NCBI RefSeq assembly: GCF_014635205.1
Contig: NZ_BMCN01000001.1
Span: forward strand, 372,001 to 436,000
Length of the DNA: 64,000 nucleotides
DNA from: Jeotgalicoccus aerolatus
Lineage (GTDB): Bacteria; Bacillota; Bacilli; Staphylococcales; Salinicoccaceae
Reading direction: 5' to 3'
A program made the translations under genes and the position numbers. Positions 47,357 through 56,019 of the stretch are shown here, piece by piece (the first letter of the stretch is position 1; each line of letters opens with the position of its first letter). Below the pieces are notes generated by a model, which was given only the letters and a program-made list of their open reading frames with translations, searched no databases and was not told the DNA's origin.

Positions 47357-49054
47357 TCATTCCTTTCTATTTTCCGGGAGTTTAATTGTAAATGTTGTTC
47401 CCTCGCCGACAAGGCTGTCTGCTGTAATTGTGCCGTCGTGGTTAGTGATAATATTGCTGACGATATACAGGCCGAGACCAGTGCCGTGTTTGCCTCTGGT
47501 TCTTGCCTCGTCCGCTTTATAAAACCGTTCGAAGATATGTTTTAAATTCTCTCTCTTAATACCCGTTCCTGTATCTTTCACTTCTACTGTGATATAACCG
47601 TCATCTTCACGAGAAACATTAATTGTAATGACTCCGCCGGCTTTTGTATAGCGTATTGCATTATCAATTAAATTCGTAAAGACCTGATTCAGTTTATCGT
47701 AATCGAAAGGAAAGACGACAGTATCAGCAGGAATGTTAATTTCGAGCGTCAATTCGTTATCTCTCATTTCAAAGCTGAAGCGCTGTTGAAGTTCCTCCAG
47801 CAAGATGTTAAAGTCCTGCGGCGTAATATCGTAGAGTACTTCGTCTGAGTCCATACGGGCGATGATTAACAGTTCGTTGACCAGTTTATTCATGCGGTCG
47901 GATTCGTCTTTAATGATTGAGACCATCTCTTTAACTTCATCAGGTTCTGTAACGATATCGTCGAGCAGCGCTTCTGAATAGCCGCTCAGCATGACCATTG
48001 GTGTTTTCAGTTCGTGAGATACACTCGAAATAAAATCAGTGCGCATTTTTTCTGTATTATATTCATCTGTAATGTCGCGAATCAGTACTGTTACGCCATT
48101 TTCTTCCTCTGATGATTTGACAGGAGACATGGCGACCTGCAGATGCTGATCGTTCATATCCAGACTCTCCAAATGCGGTTCATCTGTTTTTGATATGTCT
48201 TTAAGCATGTCTTTAAATTGCCCGAAGGCTTCTTCATTTTGCTGGAACTGCTCGAAGTACCAGCGGCCTTTATCGTTTGAATAAACGAGTTCTGCGGATG
48301 TATTAAAATATATGATACCGTTTGACAGTGATGAAAACACCGTTTCTCTTAAGTTTTTCTCGTGTGTCAGCTCACTGATTGTATTTTTTATATTATCGTT
48401 CATTTTGTTAAAGGCTAAAGTCAGCTCGCCGATTTCGTCTCTCGACGTCACTTTAAGCTGATTATATTTACCGCCTGCTGTTTTGAACGACGCATTTTTT
48501 AATGCGATTAAAGGTTTGGTAATTCTTGAAATTAAGAAAAATGCAAAGAATGTCGTAATCAGGAACAAGACTGCCGCACTGATAATTAAAATAATTAAAA
48601 CGGTCATGTACGACTGGTTAACCCGGTCCAGATTGTCGTATTTAATAATCGCGGTATCTGACTCAAAGTATTCGCTTAAATCCGATACTTTAACCATGAA
48701 CTCACGTTCATTAATATCGTTAACGATAAAAGTGCTGCTCGCTAAGTTTTCAGATATCATTTCGTTATAAATTTCTTCTGCAATTTCATTATCACCAGCG
48801 ATAAAGGTGCCATCGCTGTAAATGATTAGATTTTCTTCAGCTGCCAAATACGCATCGTTTAAATCAAGCGTATGATTGCTGAGCACAACGTTTTCAATCC
48901 GGGTCAGTTCAGTTTCAAGCTGATCTTCGGTCGTGCTTAAGGCGTAGTTTCTAAAGTAAAAGCTCAGAATGAGTGAAAATATAATTAAAACTGTAGTCAC
49001 TATCATTAAGATAGTAAACCACAGTTTCGTTACTACACTGGAGAAAAAACTCAT
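47357..49054 (-). CDS. srrB: Respiratory sensor histidine kinase SrrB/ResE
   Basis: A 565-residue membrane kinase: helix (about 8-30), extracytoplasmic sensor domain, second helix (about 150-172), HAMP, PAS-like region, HisKA with phospho-His in SSVSHELKTPM, and ATPase with DNAIRYTKAGG, DTGTGIKRENL and GKHGTGLGLY. In S. aureus and Bacillus it senses respiratory or redox state and acts on SrrA/ResD. Its ATG overlaps the srrA stop (ATGA). Confidence 0.94.
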   Translation of the reverse strand: MSFFSSVVTKLWFTILMIVTTVLIIFSLILSFYFRNYALSTTEDQLETELTRIENVVLSNHTLDLNDAYLAAEENLIIYSDGTFIAGDNEIAEEIYNEMISENLASSTFIVNDINEREFMVKVSDLSEYFESDTAIIKYDNLDRVNQSYMTVLIILIISAAVLFLITTFFAFFLISRITKPLIALKNASFKTAGGKYNQLKVTSRDEIGELTLAFNKMNDNIKNTISELTHEKNLRETVFSSLSNGIIYFNTSAELVYSNDKGRWYFEQFQQNEEAFGQFKDMLKDISKTDEPHLESLDMNDQHLQVAMSPVKSSEEENGVTVLIRDITDEYNTEKMRTDFISSVSHELKTPMVMLSGYSEALLDDIVTEPDEVKEMVSIIKDESDRMNKLVNELLIIARMDSDEVLYDITPQDFNILLEELQQRFSFEMRDNELTLEINIPADTVVFPFDYDKLNQVFTNLIDNAIRYTKAGGVITINVSREDDGYITVEVKDTGTGIKRENLKHIFERFYKADEARTRGKHGTGLGLYIVSNIITNHDGTITADSLVGEGTTFTIKLPENRKE

Positions 49055-49761
49055 TTATCGTTAACCTCGAATTTATAGCCGATACCCCAGACAGTATGAA
49101 TCATCTGGCTCGCTTCCGGTGATACCTTATTCAGTTTTTCTCTGAGCCGTTTAACGTGCGTATCAACCGTTCTTAAGTCACCGTAGAAATCGTAATTCCA
49201 GACTTCTTTCAGCAGCTCTTCGCGGTTGAATACTTTGTCCGGACTTTTCGCTAAGAATAAAAGCAGTTCATATTCTTTCGGTGTTAAATTCACTCTCTTT
49301 TCATCTGCCATCACGCGGTGTGCGTCATTATCGATGACCAGGTGTTCGTAGACTATCATATCTTTTGCTGAAGAATCCTTTTCGATAAAGGCCGTTTCAG
49401 AAGAACGTCTTAAAATCGCTTTAACACGGAGCACTACCTCGCGGGGTGAAAACGGCTTAACGATATAATCGTCAGCACCGACTTCAAGTCCCTCAACGCG
49501 GTCGCCCTCCTCGCCTTTAGCTGTCAGCATAATAACGGGTGTTGATTTTTCTTTGCGCAGTTCTTTTGCGACTTCAATCCCGTCCATTTCAGGCATCATT
49601 AAGTCGAGCAGAATACAATGGAAATCTTCATTCATTGCCAGCTCAAGTGCGGCTTTGCCGTCACCGGCTTCCGTAATTTCATACCCTTCTCTCGTCAGGT
49701 ACAAATTAAGCAATTTACGAATACGTTCTTCATCATCGACGACTAGTATTTTCTCTGTCAT
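49051..49761 (-). CDS. srrA: Respiratory response regulator SrrA/ResD
   Basis: A 236-residue OmpR-type regulator: receiver domain with VVDDEE, phospho-acceptor Asp in LLDLMMPEMDG and Lys in VKPFSP, then a winged-helix domain with NLTPKEYELLLFLA and DTHVKRLREKL. It controls respiration and anaerobic genes in relatives; qcr and res are likely targets here, which is inference. ATG follows AGAGGGTAATT; adjacent to resABC as in B. subtilis. Confidence 0.95.
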   Translation of the reverse strand: MTEKILVVDDEERIRKLLNLYLTREGYEITEAGDGKAALELAMNEDFHCILLDLMMPEMDGIEVAKELRKEKSTPVIMLTAKGEEGDRVEGLEVGADDYIVKPFSPREVVLRVKAILRRSSETAFIEKDSSAKDMIVYEHLVIDNDAHRVMADEKRVNLTPKEYELLLFLAKSPDKVFNREELLKEVWNYDFYGDLRTVDTHVKRLREKLNKVSPEASQMIHTVWGIGYKFEVNDK

Positions 49762-49779
49762 AATTACCCTCTTTTCATA

Positions 49780-50985
49780 TTAAGCGTAGGAATGCAGGCC
49801 GGATACAATTAAGTTAATTGCAATCAGGTTAAACAGAATCAGTATGAAACCGCCAACGGCTAACCAGGCAGATTTCTCGCCTTCATAACCGCGGTTTAAG
49901 CGCAGGTGAAGGAAGATCGTGTAGAACATAAATGTAATGAACGCCCACGTTTCTTTCGGATCCCAGCCCCAGAATCTGCTCCAGGCCATCTGTGCCCAAA
50001 TGGCAGCAAAGAATATGCCGCCGAGTGCAAAGAGCGGGAAACCGATAATAACTGAACGGTAGCCGATTTCATCCATCAGGGCAAGATCGGTTTTCTTAGT
50101 CAGCGGCTTAACGAGTGCGAATAATCGTTTTCTAATAATCAGCCGCACGATGCCGTAAGTAATTAAACCGATAATAATTGACCAGACCACTGTGTTTAAC
50201 GAGTGTGCTTTAATTACCGGCGGCAGGTCGATACCTAAGTGGAAATGTTCTGTCGGTTCGTATTCATTATCACCGACATGTTCAACCGGAATGGCGTCAT
50301 TGTAGTTCACTATGCTCGGCAAGTGATATTCTGCAATGACCTGTTCGCCCTGCTTGTCCGTATAGTAGAATTCATCGTTATAACCGACAACATATTGCAT
50401 AACAACTGTTGTCACCATGTACATAATGACTGATAAAATACCGATCATTATGCCTTCTAAAATGCGTGCACGCCATGATTTTTCATCTGCAGGAATTGCT
50501 TTGACAAGATAGATCAATCCTGCGACTGCACTCATCGACAGTATACCATAAGACAAGGTTACAGTAATAACGTGAATCGCCAGCCAGTTACTCTGCAGCG
50601 CGGGAATCAGCGGCTGAACATCTGTTGAGAACAGGCTGCCGTATCCTAAGAGCAGCAGGGAAATCGGAATGGCAAACAGTCCGAACACTTTTGCTCTGAA
50701 ATAGTGGTAAGTAATTAAGAAACCGCCAATCAGCATAATTGAGAACATGGCGATAAATTCATACATGTTCGATACTGGTGCATGCCCTGTTGCGAGCCAG
50801 CGGAAGATAAAGTACAAAAGCTCGAGTGCGAAGGCAATAATGATCGTCCAGATTGATATTTTTTCATATTTTTTTGATTGTGATTTTGACTTAATACTGA
50901 TGCCGAGCGGTATAAGCGCAACCAGCAGCAGAATAAATGCGATAAATATTAGTATGTTACTCAGTGATAAAAATGTTGACTCCAT
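49780..50985 (-). CDS. resC: Cytochrome c maturation protein ResC/CcsB-like (CcsA family)
   Basis: A 401-residue polytopic membrane protein for heme delivery to apocytochromes in System II. It has about eight helices, the tryptophan-rich heme motif WGWDPKETWAF and conserved His residues (NWLAIHV, IKAHSLN, IFLHLRL). It works with ResB and ResA. It should serve the heme of QcrC. S. aureus is not known to carry this system, so presence here is consistent with a bc-complex-containing relative. Confidence 0.93.
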   Translation of the reverse strand: MESTFLSLSNILIFIAFILLLVALIPLGISIKSKSQSKKYEKISIWTIIIAFALELLYFIFRWLATGHAPVSNMYEFIAMFSIMLIGGFLITYHYFRAKVFGLFAIPISLLLLGYGSLFSTDVQPLIPALQSNWLAIHVITVTLSYGILSMSAVAGLIYLVKAIPADEKSWRARILEGIMIGILSVIMYMVTTVVMQYVVGYNDEFYYTDKQGEQVIAEYHLPSIVNYNDAIPVEHVGDNEYEPTEHFHLGIDLPPVIKAHSLNTVVWSIIIGLITYGIVRLIIRKRLFALVKPLTKKTDLALMDEIGYRSVIIGFPLFALGGIFFAAIWAQMAWSRFWGWDPKETWAFITFMFYTIFLHLRLNRGYEGEKSAWLAVGGFILILFNLIAINLIVSGLHSYA

Positions 50986-50995
50986 AATCTAAACA

Positions 50996-52633
50996 CTATC
51001 CTTTCAGCTTATCATTTTCCTCTTTTTCCTGTTTATCATAAACCTGGGCTAAATGATGAGTTTTGAGTACTGCATTCATCTCTTTTTTCAGTCCAAAGTA
51101 GTTTTTGTTAGTGTGAGCAGCTATCTTCATCGTATCACCGTCAGCATTAATCCAAATTCTTCTGTGATTAATGTATGAACCGATAAATAACCCGATAAGG
51201 AAAATTACAAACCCTGTAGCAATAATCGGCATTGATAAGTCTTTTTTCAAGGTCAGTACACTTGCCATGTGTTCTTCTGCTTCTACGAACTTAATGCTGT
51301 ATTCGTTGTCTTGTGTAATGTCTGTCGAGTTCATAATCTGCAGCAGACTGAGTTCGTTTTTGTCGCCGGTGCTGACTTCAAAGACAAAGGCCGGATTCGT
51401 CGGAACCGGTGTTTCAGATACGAGCGTACCGTTTTCATCAATTTCTAAAAAGTCTGGTGAATAAGCTTTCATGTTGATAGTGACATCGTCAGTAATATTG
51501 TAGCTGTCTTTCGGATCGTCGAGACTGACTTCGAAGTTATCACCGATAACGTTGCCTTCACTGTCTTCCAGTCTGAAAGTCATCGATTTCATTTGAGAGT
51601 TGTCGTAACTCGACTGATACAATTCATAATCATCAAAACGGTAAGGATGGTTAACTCTAATACTGTAGTCATCCACTTCCTCTAAGTCAGGTGATGAGCC
51701 GACGATATCAGCCGATTTGTTTTCATACATAGTAATGTCCGTCTGGAAGTTGCTGATCGTCATTGCCTGGTTGTTTTGCAGTGACTGATCGAAGACTGTG
51801 CCGGAATCTTCATCGTATGTATCGAGTGTAAAGCCTTCATTCTTAACGTAGTATTTACCTTCTGTCGTCGGAATGCTGACTGTTTCGCCTTCTTGAGCGT
51901 AAATCAGTTCATCGACGTAAACGCCTGGGAAAAATCTCAGCATACTGCCTGCCAGTAAAATAATTAAGCCGGTATGGTTAATGTACGGGCCCCATCTGGA
52001 CAGACGTCCCTTTTCAAACAAGTAGTTGTTGCCGTCCTGTTTCAGCTTATATTTTTTAGCTGTAAAAGATTTTGCGATGTCATCCGGATTAACAGATGTA
52101 TCGTATTCGTTAAAGACGCGCTGGCGCTTAAAGAAAGAGTCGTGCTTTTTAGCACGCTGATTTTTAAGCGATTTATACAGCGGCACCCCTCTGTCAACGC
52201 TGGCAGCGATTAAGGACAGGGCAAGCATCCCCATTAAAAGAACAAACCACCATGATGAGTACAGCTGGGTAAAACCGAGTTTGTAATACAGCGTACCGAA
52301 CGTACCGTACTGCTCAGTATAGTGCTGCAGCGGATCGACACCGACCGGAATAAAGTATTCCTGCGGTAAAATAGTACCAATCGCAGCTGCGATAGCGATT
52401 AATGCAATAATAGTGACACCGATTTTAATGGATGTGAAAAAATTCCATATCTTATCAAAGATACTTTGTGAGCGGACTTTTGAACGTACTGCACTGCCGT
52501 CGTAGCGCATTAAATCTTTTATTTTTTTCTTGTCGTAATCTTCATTAATCATTTTCCCGCAAGACTGGCACAGCTGAGTGCCCGGAGGATTAATATGACC
52601 GCAGTGATTACATTTAATTTCTTTTAATTCCAT
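50996..52633 (-). CDS. resB: Cytochrome c maturation protein ResB (Ccs1)
   Basis: A 545-residue System II partner of ResC. It begins with a zinc-ribbon-like CNHCGHINPPGTQLCQSCG (Cys 9, 12, 23, 26), also present in Bacillus ResB, then three helices, a large extracytoplasmic domain (about 225-450) and a last helix. FFTSIKIGVTII marks the first helix. It lies 12 bases after resA and ten before resC. Confidence 0.94.
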   Translation of the reverse strand: MELKEIKCNHCGHINPPGTQLCQSCGKMINEDYDKKKIKDLMRYDGSAVRSKVRSQSIFDKIWNFFTSIKIGVTIIALIAIAAAIGTILPQEYFIPVGVDPLQHYTEQYGTFGTLYYKLGFTQLYSSWWFVLLMGMLALSLIAASVDRGVPLYKSLKNQRAKKHDSFFKRQRVFNEYDTSVNPDDIAKSFTAKKYKLKQDGNNYLFEKGRLSRWGPYINHTGLIILLAGSMLRFFPGVYVDELIYAQEGETVSIPTTEGKYYVKNEGFTLDTYDEDSGTVFDQSLQNNQAMTISNFQTDITMYENKSADIVGSSPDLEEVDDYSIRVNHPYRFDDYELYQSSYDNSQMKSMTFRLEDSEGNVIGDNFEVSLDDPKDSYNITDDVTINMKAYSPDFLEIDENGTLVSETPVPTNPAFVFEVSTGDKNELSLLQIMNSTDITQDNEYSIKFVEAEEHMASVLTLKKDLSMPIIATGFVIFLIGLFIGSYINHRRIWINADGDTMKIAAHTNKNYFGLKKEMNAVLKTHHLAQVYDKQEKEENDKLKG

Positions 52634-52644
52634 AGTAGGTCATC

Positions 52645-53175
52645 CTATTCCAGAGATTCGTCTATAAATGTGTAGATATCCTCTTTCGTTAGCTGATATT
52701 CCTGTTTTTTAACGACTGTGCCTTCTTTATTGATTGCTATAGTCGTCGGCAGCGGACCGATATTATATGCTTTCGTTACACTGCGGTTTTTATCGAGTGC
52801 AATCGGATAATCGAGGTTCTCAGATAGTCCTGATAAAAACTGTTCAATCTGCTGGTTATTTTCCGACACGTTGACGGCGATAATTTCGTAATCTTCATGT
52901 CCTTCATTGTAGACCTGATTCATGTCAGGCATTTCTTCGCGGCACGGTTTGCACCATGTCCCCCAGAAGTTTAAAATAACCCCTTTTTCATCGGTAATTT
53001 GAGACAGTTGAATTTCTTCACCGCTCAATGTTTCAAGTTTAAAATCGACTGCTTCGTCTCCGACGTTTACCGTTTGAGTGCCGTCCCTCAAATTTAAGTA
53101 AAGCGTAATGCCTAAGAGTGCTGCAATCGTTATGATTGTACCTGTACGAATAATTTTTCTAGTTCCTTTTTTCAA
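52645..53175 (-). CDS. resA: Thiol-disulfide oxidoreductase ResA
   Basis: A 176-residue membrane-anchored thioredoxin-like protein that reduces the CxxCH cysteines of apocytochrome c. It has one N-terminal helix and the active site NFWGTWCKPCREE (Cys75, Cys78), plus GPLPTTIAI with the cis-Pro. The start is taken as TTG at 53175, seven bases after AGGGG, matching the length of B. subtilis ResA; upstream in-frame codons lack a site. First gene of resABC-srrAB-ribU. Confidence 0.93.
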   Translation of the reverse strand: MKKGTRKIIRTGTIITIAALLGITLYLNLRDGTQTVNVGDEAVDFKLETLSGEEIQLSQITDEKGVILNFWGTWCKPCREEMPDMNQVYNEGHEDYEIIAVNVSENNQQIEQFLSGLSENLDYPIALDKNRSVTKAYNIGPLPTTIAINKEGTVVKKQEYQLTKEDIYTFIDESLE

Positions 53176-53201
53176 CGTCAGGCCCCTTTCCAAATTGATA
53201 T

Positions 53202-53261
53202 AAACCGCAATAAAATGCGTACGTAGCAATTATTATAACACTACACATTTTGTTGCGGTTT
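53202..53261. promoter_or_regulatory. 19-bp inverted repeat flanking the resA -10 box
   Basis: Arms AAACCGCAATAAAATGCGT (53202-53220) and ACACATTTTGTTGCGGTTT (53243-53261) are complementary except at two positions, with a 22-base spacer that contains the TATAAT. One arm covers the -35 region, the other the early transcript. It could be a paired operator or a leader hairpin; no known regulator site was recognised. Confidence 0.7.
53232..53240 (-). promoter_or_regulatory. Extended -10 promoter of resABC-srrAB
   Basis: TGTTATAAT on the minus strand, an extended -10 with the TGn element and consensus TATAAT. No good -35 is present at 17 bases, as is common for extended -10 promoters or activated promoters. 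Confidence 0.6.
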
Positions 53262-53285
53262 GACAGTATTATGACATTTAAACGC

Positions 53286-54008
53286 TTACTTATTACTGTT
53301 GGCAATCAATTTCTTCACTTCGTGCGGTTTTAAGAAACGGTATTCCCCTTCTTTTAAGCCGTCCAGTGTTAGGAAATCGAAACGGATCCGGGTCAGTTTT
53401 GTGACGTTTAAACCGAAGTGTTCAAACATTCTTCTCACCTGGCGGTTGCGTCCTTCATGAATGGTAATTTCTAAAATCATGTCTTTGCCGCCCTTGTCGC
53501 GGATGACTTTTAAATCACACGGTGCAGTTAAGCCGTCGTCGAGTTTAATCCCTCTTCTCATTTCATCCTGCTGATGGCGGAGAAGAATGCCATCTGTTTT
53601 AACTCTGTAAGTTTTCTTCATTTCAAATTTCGGGTGTGTCATATGCTGGGTAAACTCACCGTCATTCGTTACGAGCAGCAGTCCTGATGTATCGTAGTCG
53701 AGTCTGCCGACCGGATAGAGTCTGGCATCGATATCGTGGAAAGCATCGATGACAGTATCTCTTTTTTTATCATCTTCAGCTGCTGAAATTTCCCCAGCCG
53801 GTTTGTAGTATAAAATGTGTACGGGCTCTTCTTTAGTCAGCAGCACACCGTCTACTGTCACCTGATCTTTGTCAGTGACCTGCAGGCCGGGTTCTGTTAC
53901 TTTTTTGCCGTTAACAACAACGCGTCCTTCTTCGATCAGCTTATCTGCCTTACGTCGTGAAGTAATACCTGCGTCTGCAATTTTTTTATTAATACGAGTT
54001 GTTTTCAT
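53286..54008 (-). CDS. rluB: Pseudouridine synthase RluB
   Basis: Modifies a uridine in 23S rRNA (position 2605 in E. coli RluB). The 240-residue RsuA-family protein has an S4 domain at the N-terminus (KIADAGITSRRKADKLIEEG), catalytic Asp in GRLDYDTSGLLL, and HEGRNRQVRRM. Start overlaps the scpB stop (ATGA). The scpA-scpB-rluB order is conserved in Firmicutes. Confidence 0.94.
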   Translation of the reverse strand: MKTTRINKKIADAGITSRRKADKLIEEGRVVVNGKKVTEPGLQVTDKDQVTVDGVLLTKEEPVHILYYKPAGEISAAEDDKKRDTVIDAFHDIDARLYPVGRLDYDTSGLLLVTNDGEFTQHMTHPKFEMKKTYRVKTDGILLRHQQDEMRRGIKLDDGLTAPCDLKVIRDKGGKDMILEITIHEGRNRQVRRMFEHFGLNVTKLTRIRFDFLTLDGLKEGEYRFLKPHEVKKLIANSNK

Positions 54009-54541
54009 TGATTTTGCTCCTTTAAGCTATTGAAGAACAGATCTATTTCTTCCTGTTCTGCTATCATATCATCTGCCGGCAAGTCGTCTAAAGACTTAAG
54101 ACCGAATATTTCTAAAAAGCTCTGGGTCGTCTCAAAATACTGAGCGCGCTCATCTGTAATGTTTTTCTTTTTTACTAACCCTTTATTGATCAGCGTAGAA
54201 ATTGGACCGTCTGACTGAATGCCGCGCACGCTTTCGATACCGGACCTTGAAATCGGCTGATTATAAGCAATGATAGCCAGCACTTCTAAGGCAGCCTGCG
54301 ATAATTTCTTAGCCGGCCGGTCATCGAGGACGCGCTTAATATACTTTTCCATTTCTTCAGTCGTCTTTAAAAAGTACATATCTCCGTGATTGACGATCGT
54401 AAAATGTTCCTTGTCGTACTGCTTCACTTCATTTTCAAGCTGCATTTTTGTTATCGGCACATGCATCATCAGCGTTTCTTCACTTAAACCTAAGTCACCG
54501 GCGATGTATAATAACCCTTCGATAATATTAATTTTTTCCAA
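54005..54541 (-). CDS. scpB: Segregation and condensation protein B
   Basis: A 178-residue kleisin-associated winged-helix protein that forms the SMC-ScpA-ScpB complex for chromosome organisation. It has LSQAALEVLAIIAYNQPISRS (given as LEVLAIIAYNQP) and GPISTLINKGLVKK, family hallmarks. The start appears to be TTG at 54541, three bases after scpA ends. Overlaps rluB by four bases. Confidence 0.94.
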   Translation of the reverse strand: MEKINIIEGLLYIAGDLGLSEETLMMHVPITKMQLENEVKQYDKEHFTIVNHGDMYFLKTTEEMEKYIKRVLDDRPAKKLSQAALEVLAIIAYNQPISRSGIESVRGIQSDGPISTLINKGLVKKKNITDERAQYFETTQSFLEIFGLKSLDDLPADDMIAEQEEIDLFFNSLKEQNQ

Positions 54542-54544
54542 AAC

Positions 54545-55255
54545 TTATGCCAACCTTTCAAGCTCAAAATCATCTTCTGTAAGCAGTGTAATCTGATAGA
54601 GATTTTGACTGATGTAATCTAGAATAGTAATAAATACTTGAACGACTTTGTTTCTCGGTTCGTTAAAACTGAGCAGTTCAGTCATTCTCATCGATTTTTT
54701 ATGTTCGAATTTTGACGCGATAAAAGAAGCCGCCATATCTTTAGTGTACTCTTCTTTACGAACGACGACGTAAGCATCTTCGGTTAAAGAAACGCGGGAT
54801 TTGACTTTGCTGTAAGCTTCCAGCAAGTCGTTCAGCGACAATTCGAGCGTCGTGCTGTCGTCATCCTCGTCTTCAAACAGATGCGGTGCCTTCACGAAGA
54901 GATGCTGGTTTTCTTCTTTTAACTTATTCAATTCTTCAGCATATAATTTATAATTTTGATATTCTATTAGCTGGGACATTAATTGTTCGCGGGGGTCTTC
55001 GTAATCCTCATCCGCCATCGGCGGTTCCGGCAGCAGCATATGGCTTTTAATTTTAACCAGCTCGCTCGCCATGACGAGGTAATCGCTCGCAACGTTCAGC
55101 TCGAGTTCTTTCATCTGATTAATGTATTCCATGTACTGTTCAGTCAGCATCTTCATTGGAATATCGTATATATCGATTTCCAGTTCTTTAATCAAATGAA
55201 GGAGTAAATCGAGCGGTCCTTCAAAAACATCTAATTTTACTTTATAGGCAGTCAT
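54545..55255 (-). CDS. scpA: Segregation and condensation protein A (kleisin)
   Basis: A 236-residue kleisin that bridges the SMC ATPase heads. It begins KVKLDVFEGPLDLLLHLI, the family signature, has an acidic middle segment, and ends in the winged helix with VVQVFITILDYISQNL. ATG at 55255 follows GAGG. It is divergent from the DUF309 gene with only 21 bases between start codons. Confidence 0.95.
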   Translation of the reverse strand: MTAYKVKLDVFEGPLDLLLHLIKELEIDIYDIPMKMLTEQYMEYINQMKELELNVASDYLVMASELVKIKSHMLLPEPPMADEDYEDPREQLMSQLIEYQNYKLYAEELNKLKEENQHLFVKAPHLFEDEDDDSTTLELSLNDLLEAYSKVKSRVSLTEDAYVVVRKEEYTKDMAASFIASKFEHKKSMRMTELLSFNEPRNKVVQVFITILDYISQNLYQITLLTEDDFELERLA

Positions 55256-55276
55256 TATAAAACCTCAATTTTAGGA

Positions 55277-55819
55277 GTGATACGTATCGATAAAGAAATA
55301 CTTTTACAATTCTTTAACGAATTAATTATAAAGCAAGATTACTTCGAATGCCATGAAATCATGGAAGAAGCTTGGAAAGATAAGGGGGAATTCACAAAGG
55401 GAGATCCGGAAGTGTTCATGGTGCTCATTGTTACCGGTGAATATCATTACCGCCGGGACAATGTTATCGGTGCTGCAACATCTTATAAACGTGCGCTGAA
55501 ATTATACGAACAGCATAGGTATGATGTTGGTGAATTTGGCTTTAAAGATGAGCTGGTCGATATGCTCCGGGAAAGATATATCCATTTGGCCGACATCCCA
55601 TTCGTTCCGCTGCAGTACCCTGTCGAAGACTGGGTCTATGAAGGGCTGTATCAATTGCACGGTGCAGAATTTGAATCGTATACCGCATTTACTTTGTCAT
55701 TGCTGGAACGCTTTGAAAAAGATGAAACCATCGTCGATAAACACAAGCTCCGTGACCGTGAAGAAGTCATCGAAGCGAGGCTCGAAGCGTTGAACCGCAA
55801 ATTGATGAAGCGAAAATAA
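55277..55819 (+). CDS. ypuF: DUF309 protein, YpuF-like
   Basis: A 180-residue soluble protein of DUF309: the signature is DYFECHEIMEEAWKD at about residue 21, followed by YHYRRDN. Function unknown; the conserved Glu, His and Trp suggest a metal or ligand site. Next to scpA, as in Bacillus and Staphylococcus. The start is odd: the only usual start codon is GTG at 55277, which directly touches the AGGA ribosome site, while an ATC at 55286 has ideal spacing. Confidence 0.87.
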   Translation: MIRIDKEILLQFFNELIIKQDYFECHEIMEEAWKDKGEFTKGDPEVFMVLIVTGEYHYRRDNVIGAATSYKRALKLYEQHRYDVGEFGFKDELVDMLRERYIHLADIPFVPLQYPVEDWVYEGLYQLHGAEFESYTAFTLSLLERFEKDETIVDKHKLRDREEVIEARLEALNRKLMKRK

Positions 55820-55847
55820 GCGGCGGCATGGGATTTGGGTGCGTGTC

Positions 55848-55874
55848 CCGTCATTGTGAAAACGACAATGACGG
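55848..55874 (+). terminator. Hairpin downstream of ypuF
   Basis: Perfect 10-bp arms CCGTCATTGT/ACAATGACGG with a seven-base loop, followed by AATAAACG. There is no strong T-tract, so it may support the stronger hairpin at 55892. Confidence 0.45.
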
Positions 55875-55891
55875 AATAAACGCCATAAAAC

Positions 55892-55927
55892 AAGAACGGT
55901 CCAGGCACTAGTGCTTGGACCGTTCTT
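55892..55927. terminator. Bidirectional terminator between ypuF and the deoB operon
   Basis: A 17-bp stem AAGAACGGTCCAGGCAC/GTGCTTGGACCGTTCTT with one G-U and a two-base loop. AT-rich flanks on both sides make it usable by converging ypuF and deoB transcripts. Confidence 0.82.
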
Positions 55928-55932
55928 AATTA

Positions 55933-56019
55933 TTATACAAATACCATCCAATATATAAATCCCCATACGATACTCAAAAGGAGTATGCCGAAGAAGATGA
56001 CGTATCTTGCTTTTTTCAT
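55933..56019 (-). CDS. Putative 28-residue membrane peptide downstream of deoB
   Basis: Encodes a 28-residue peptide starting MKKARYVIFFGILLLSIVWG, then FIYWMVFV. A basic start is followed by a single hydrophobic helix. Its ATG immediately follows the deoB stop (TAAATG) and an AAAGGA lies about ten bases upstream, so it looks translationally coupled. It precedes a strong terminator. No family is recognised. Coupling, charge pattern and position support it being real. Confidence 0.6.
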   Translation of the reverse strand: MKKARYVIFFGILLLSIVWGFIYWMVFV

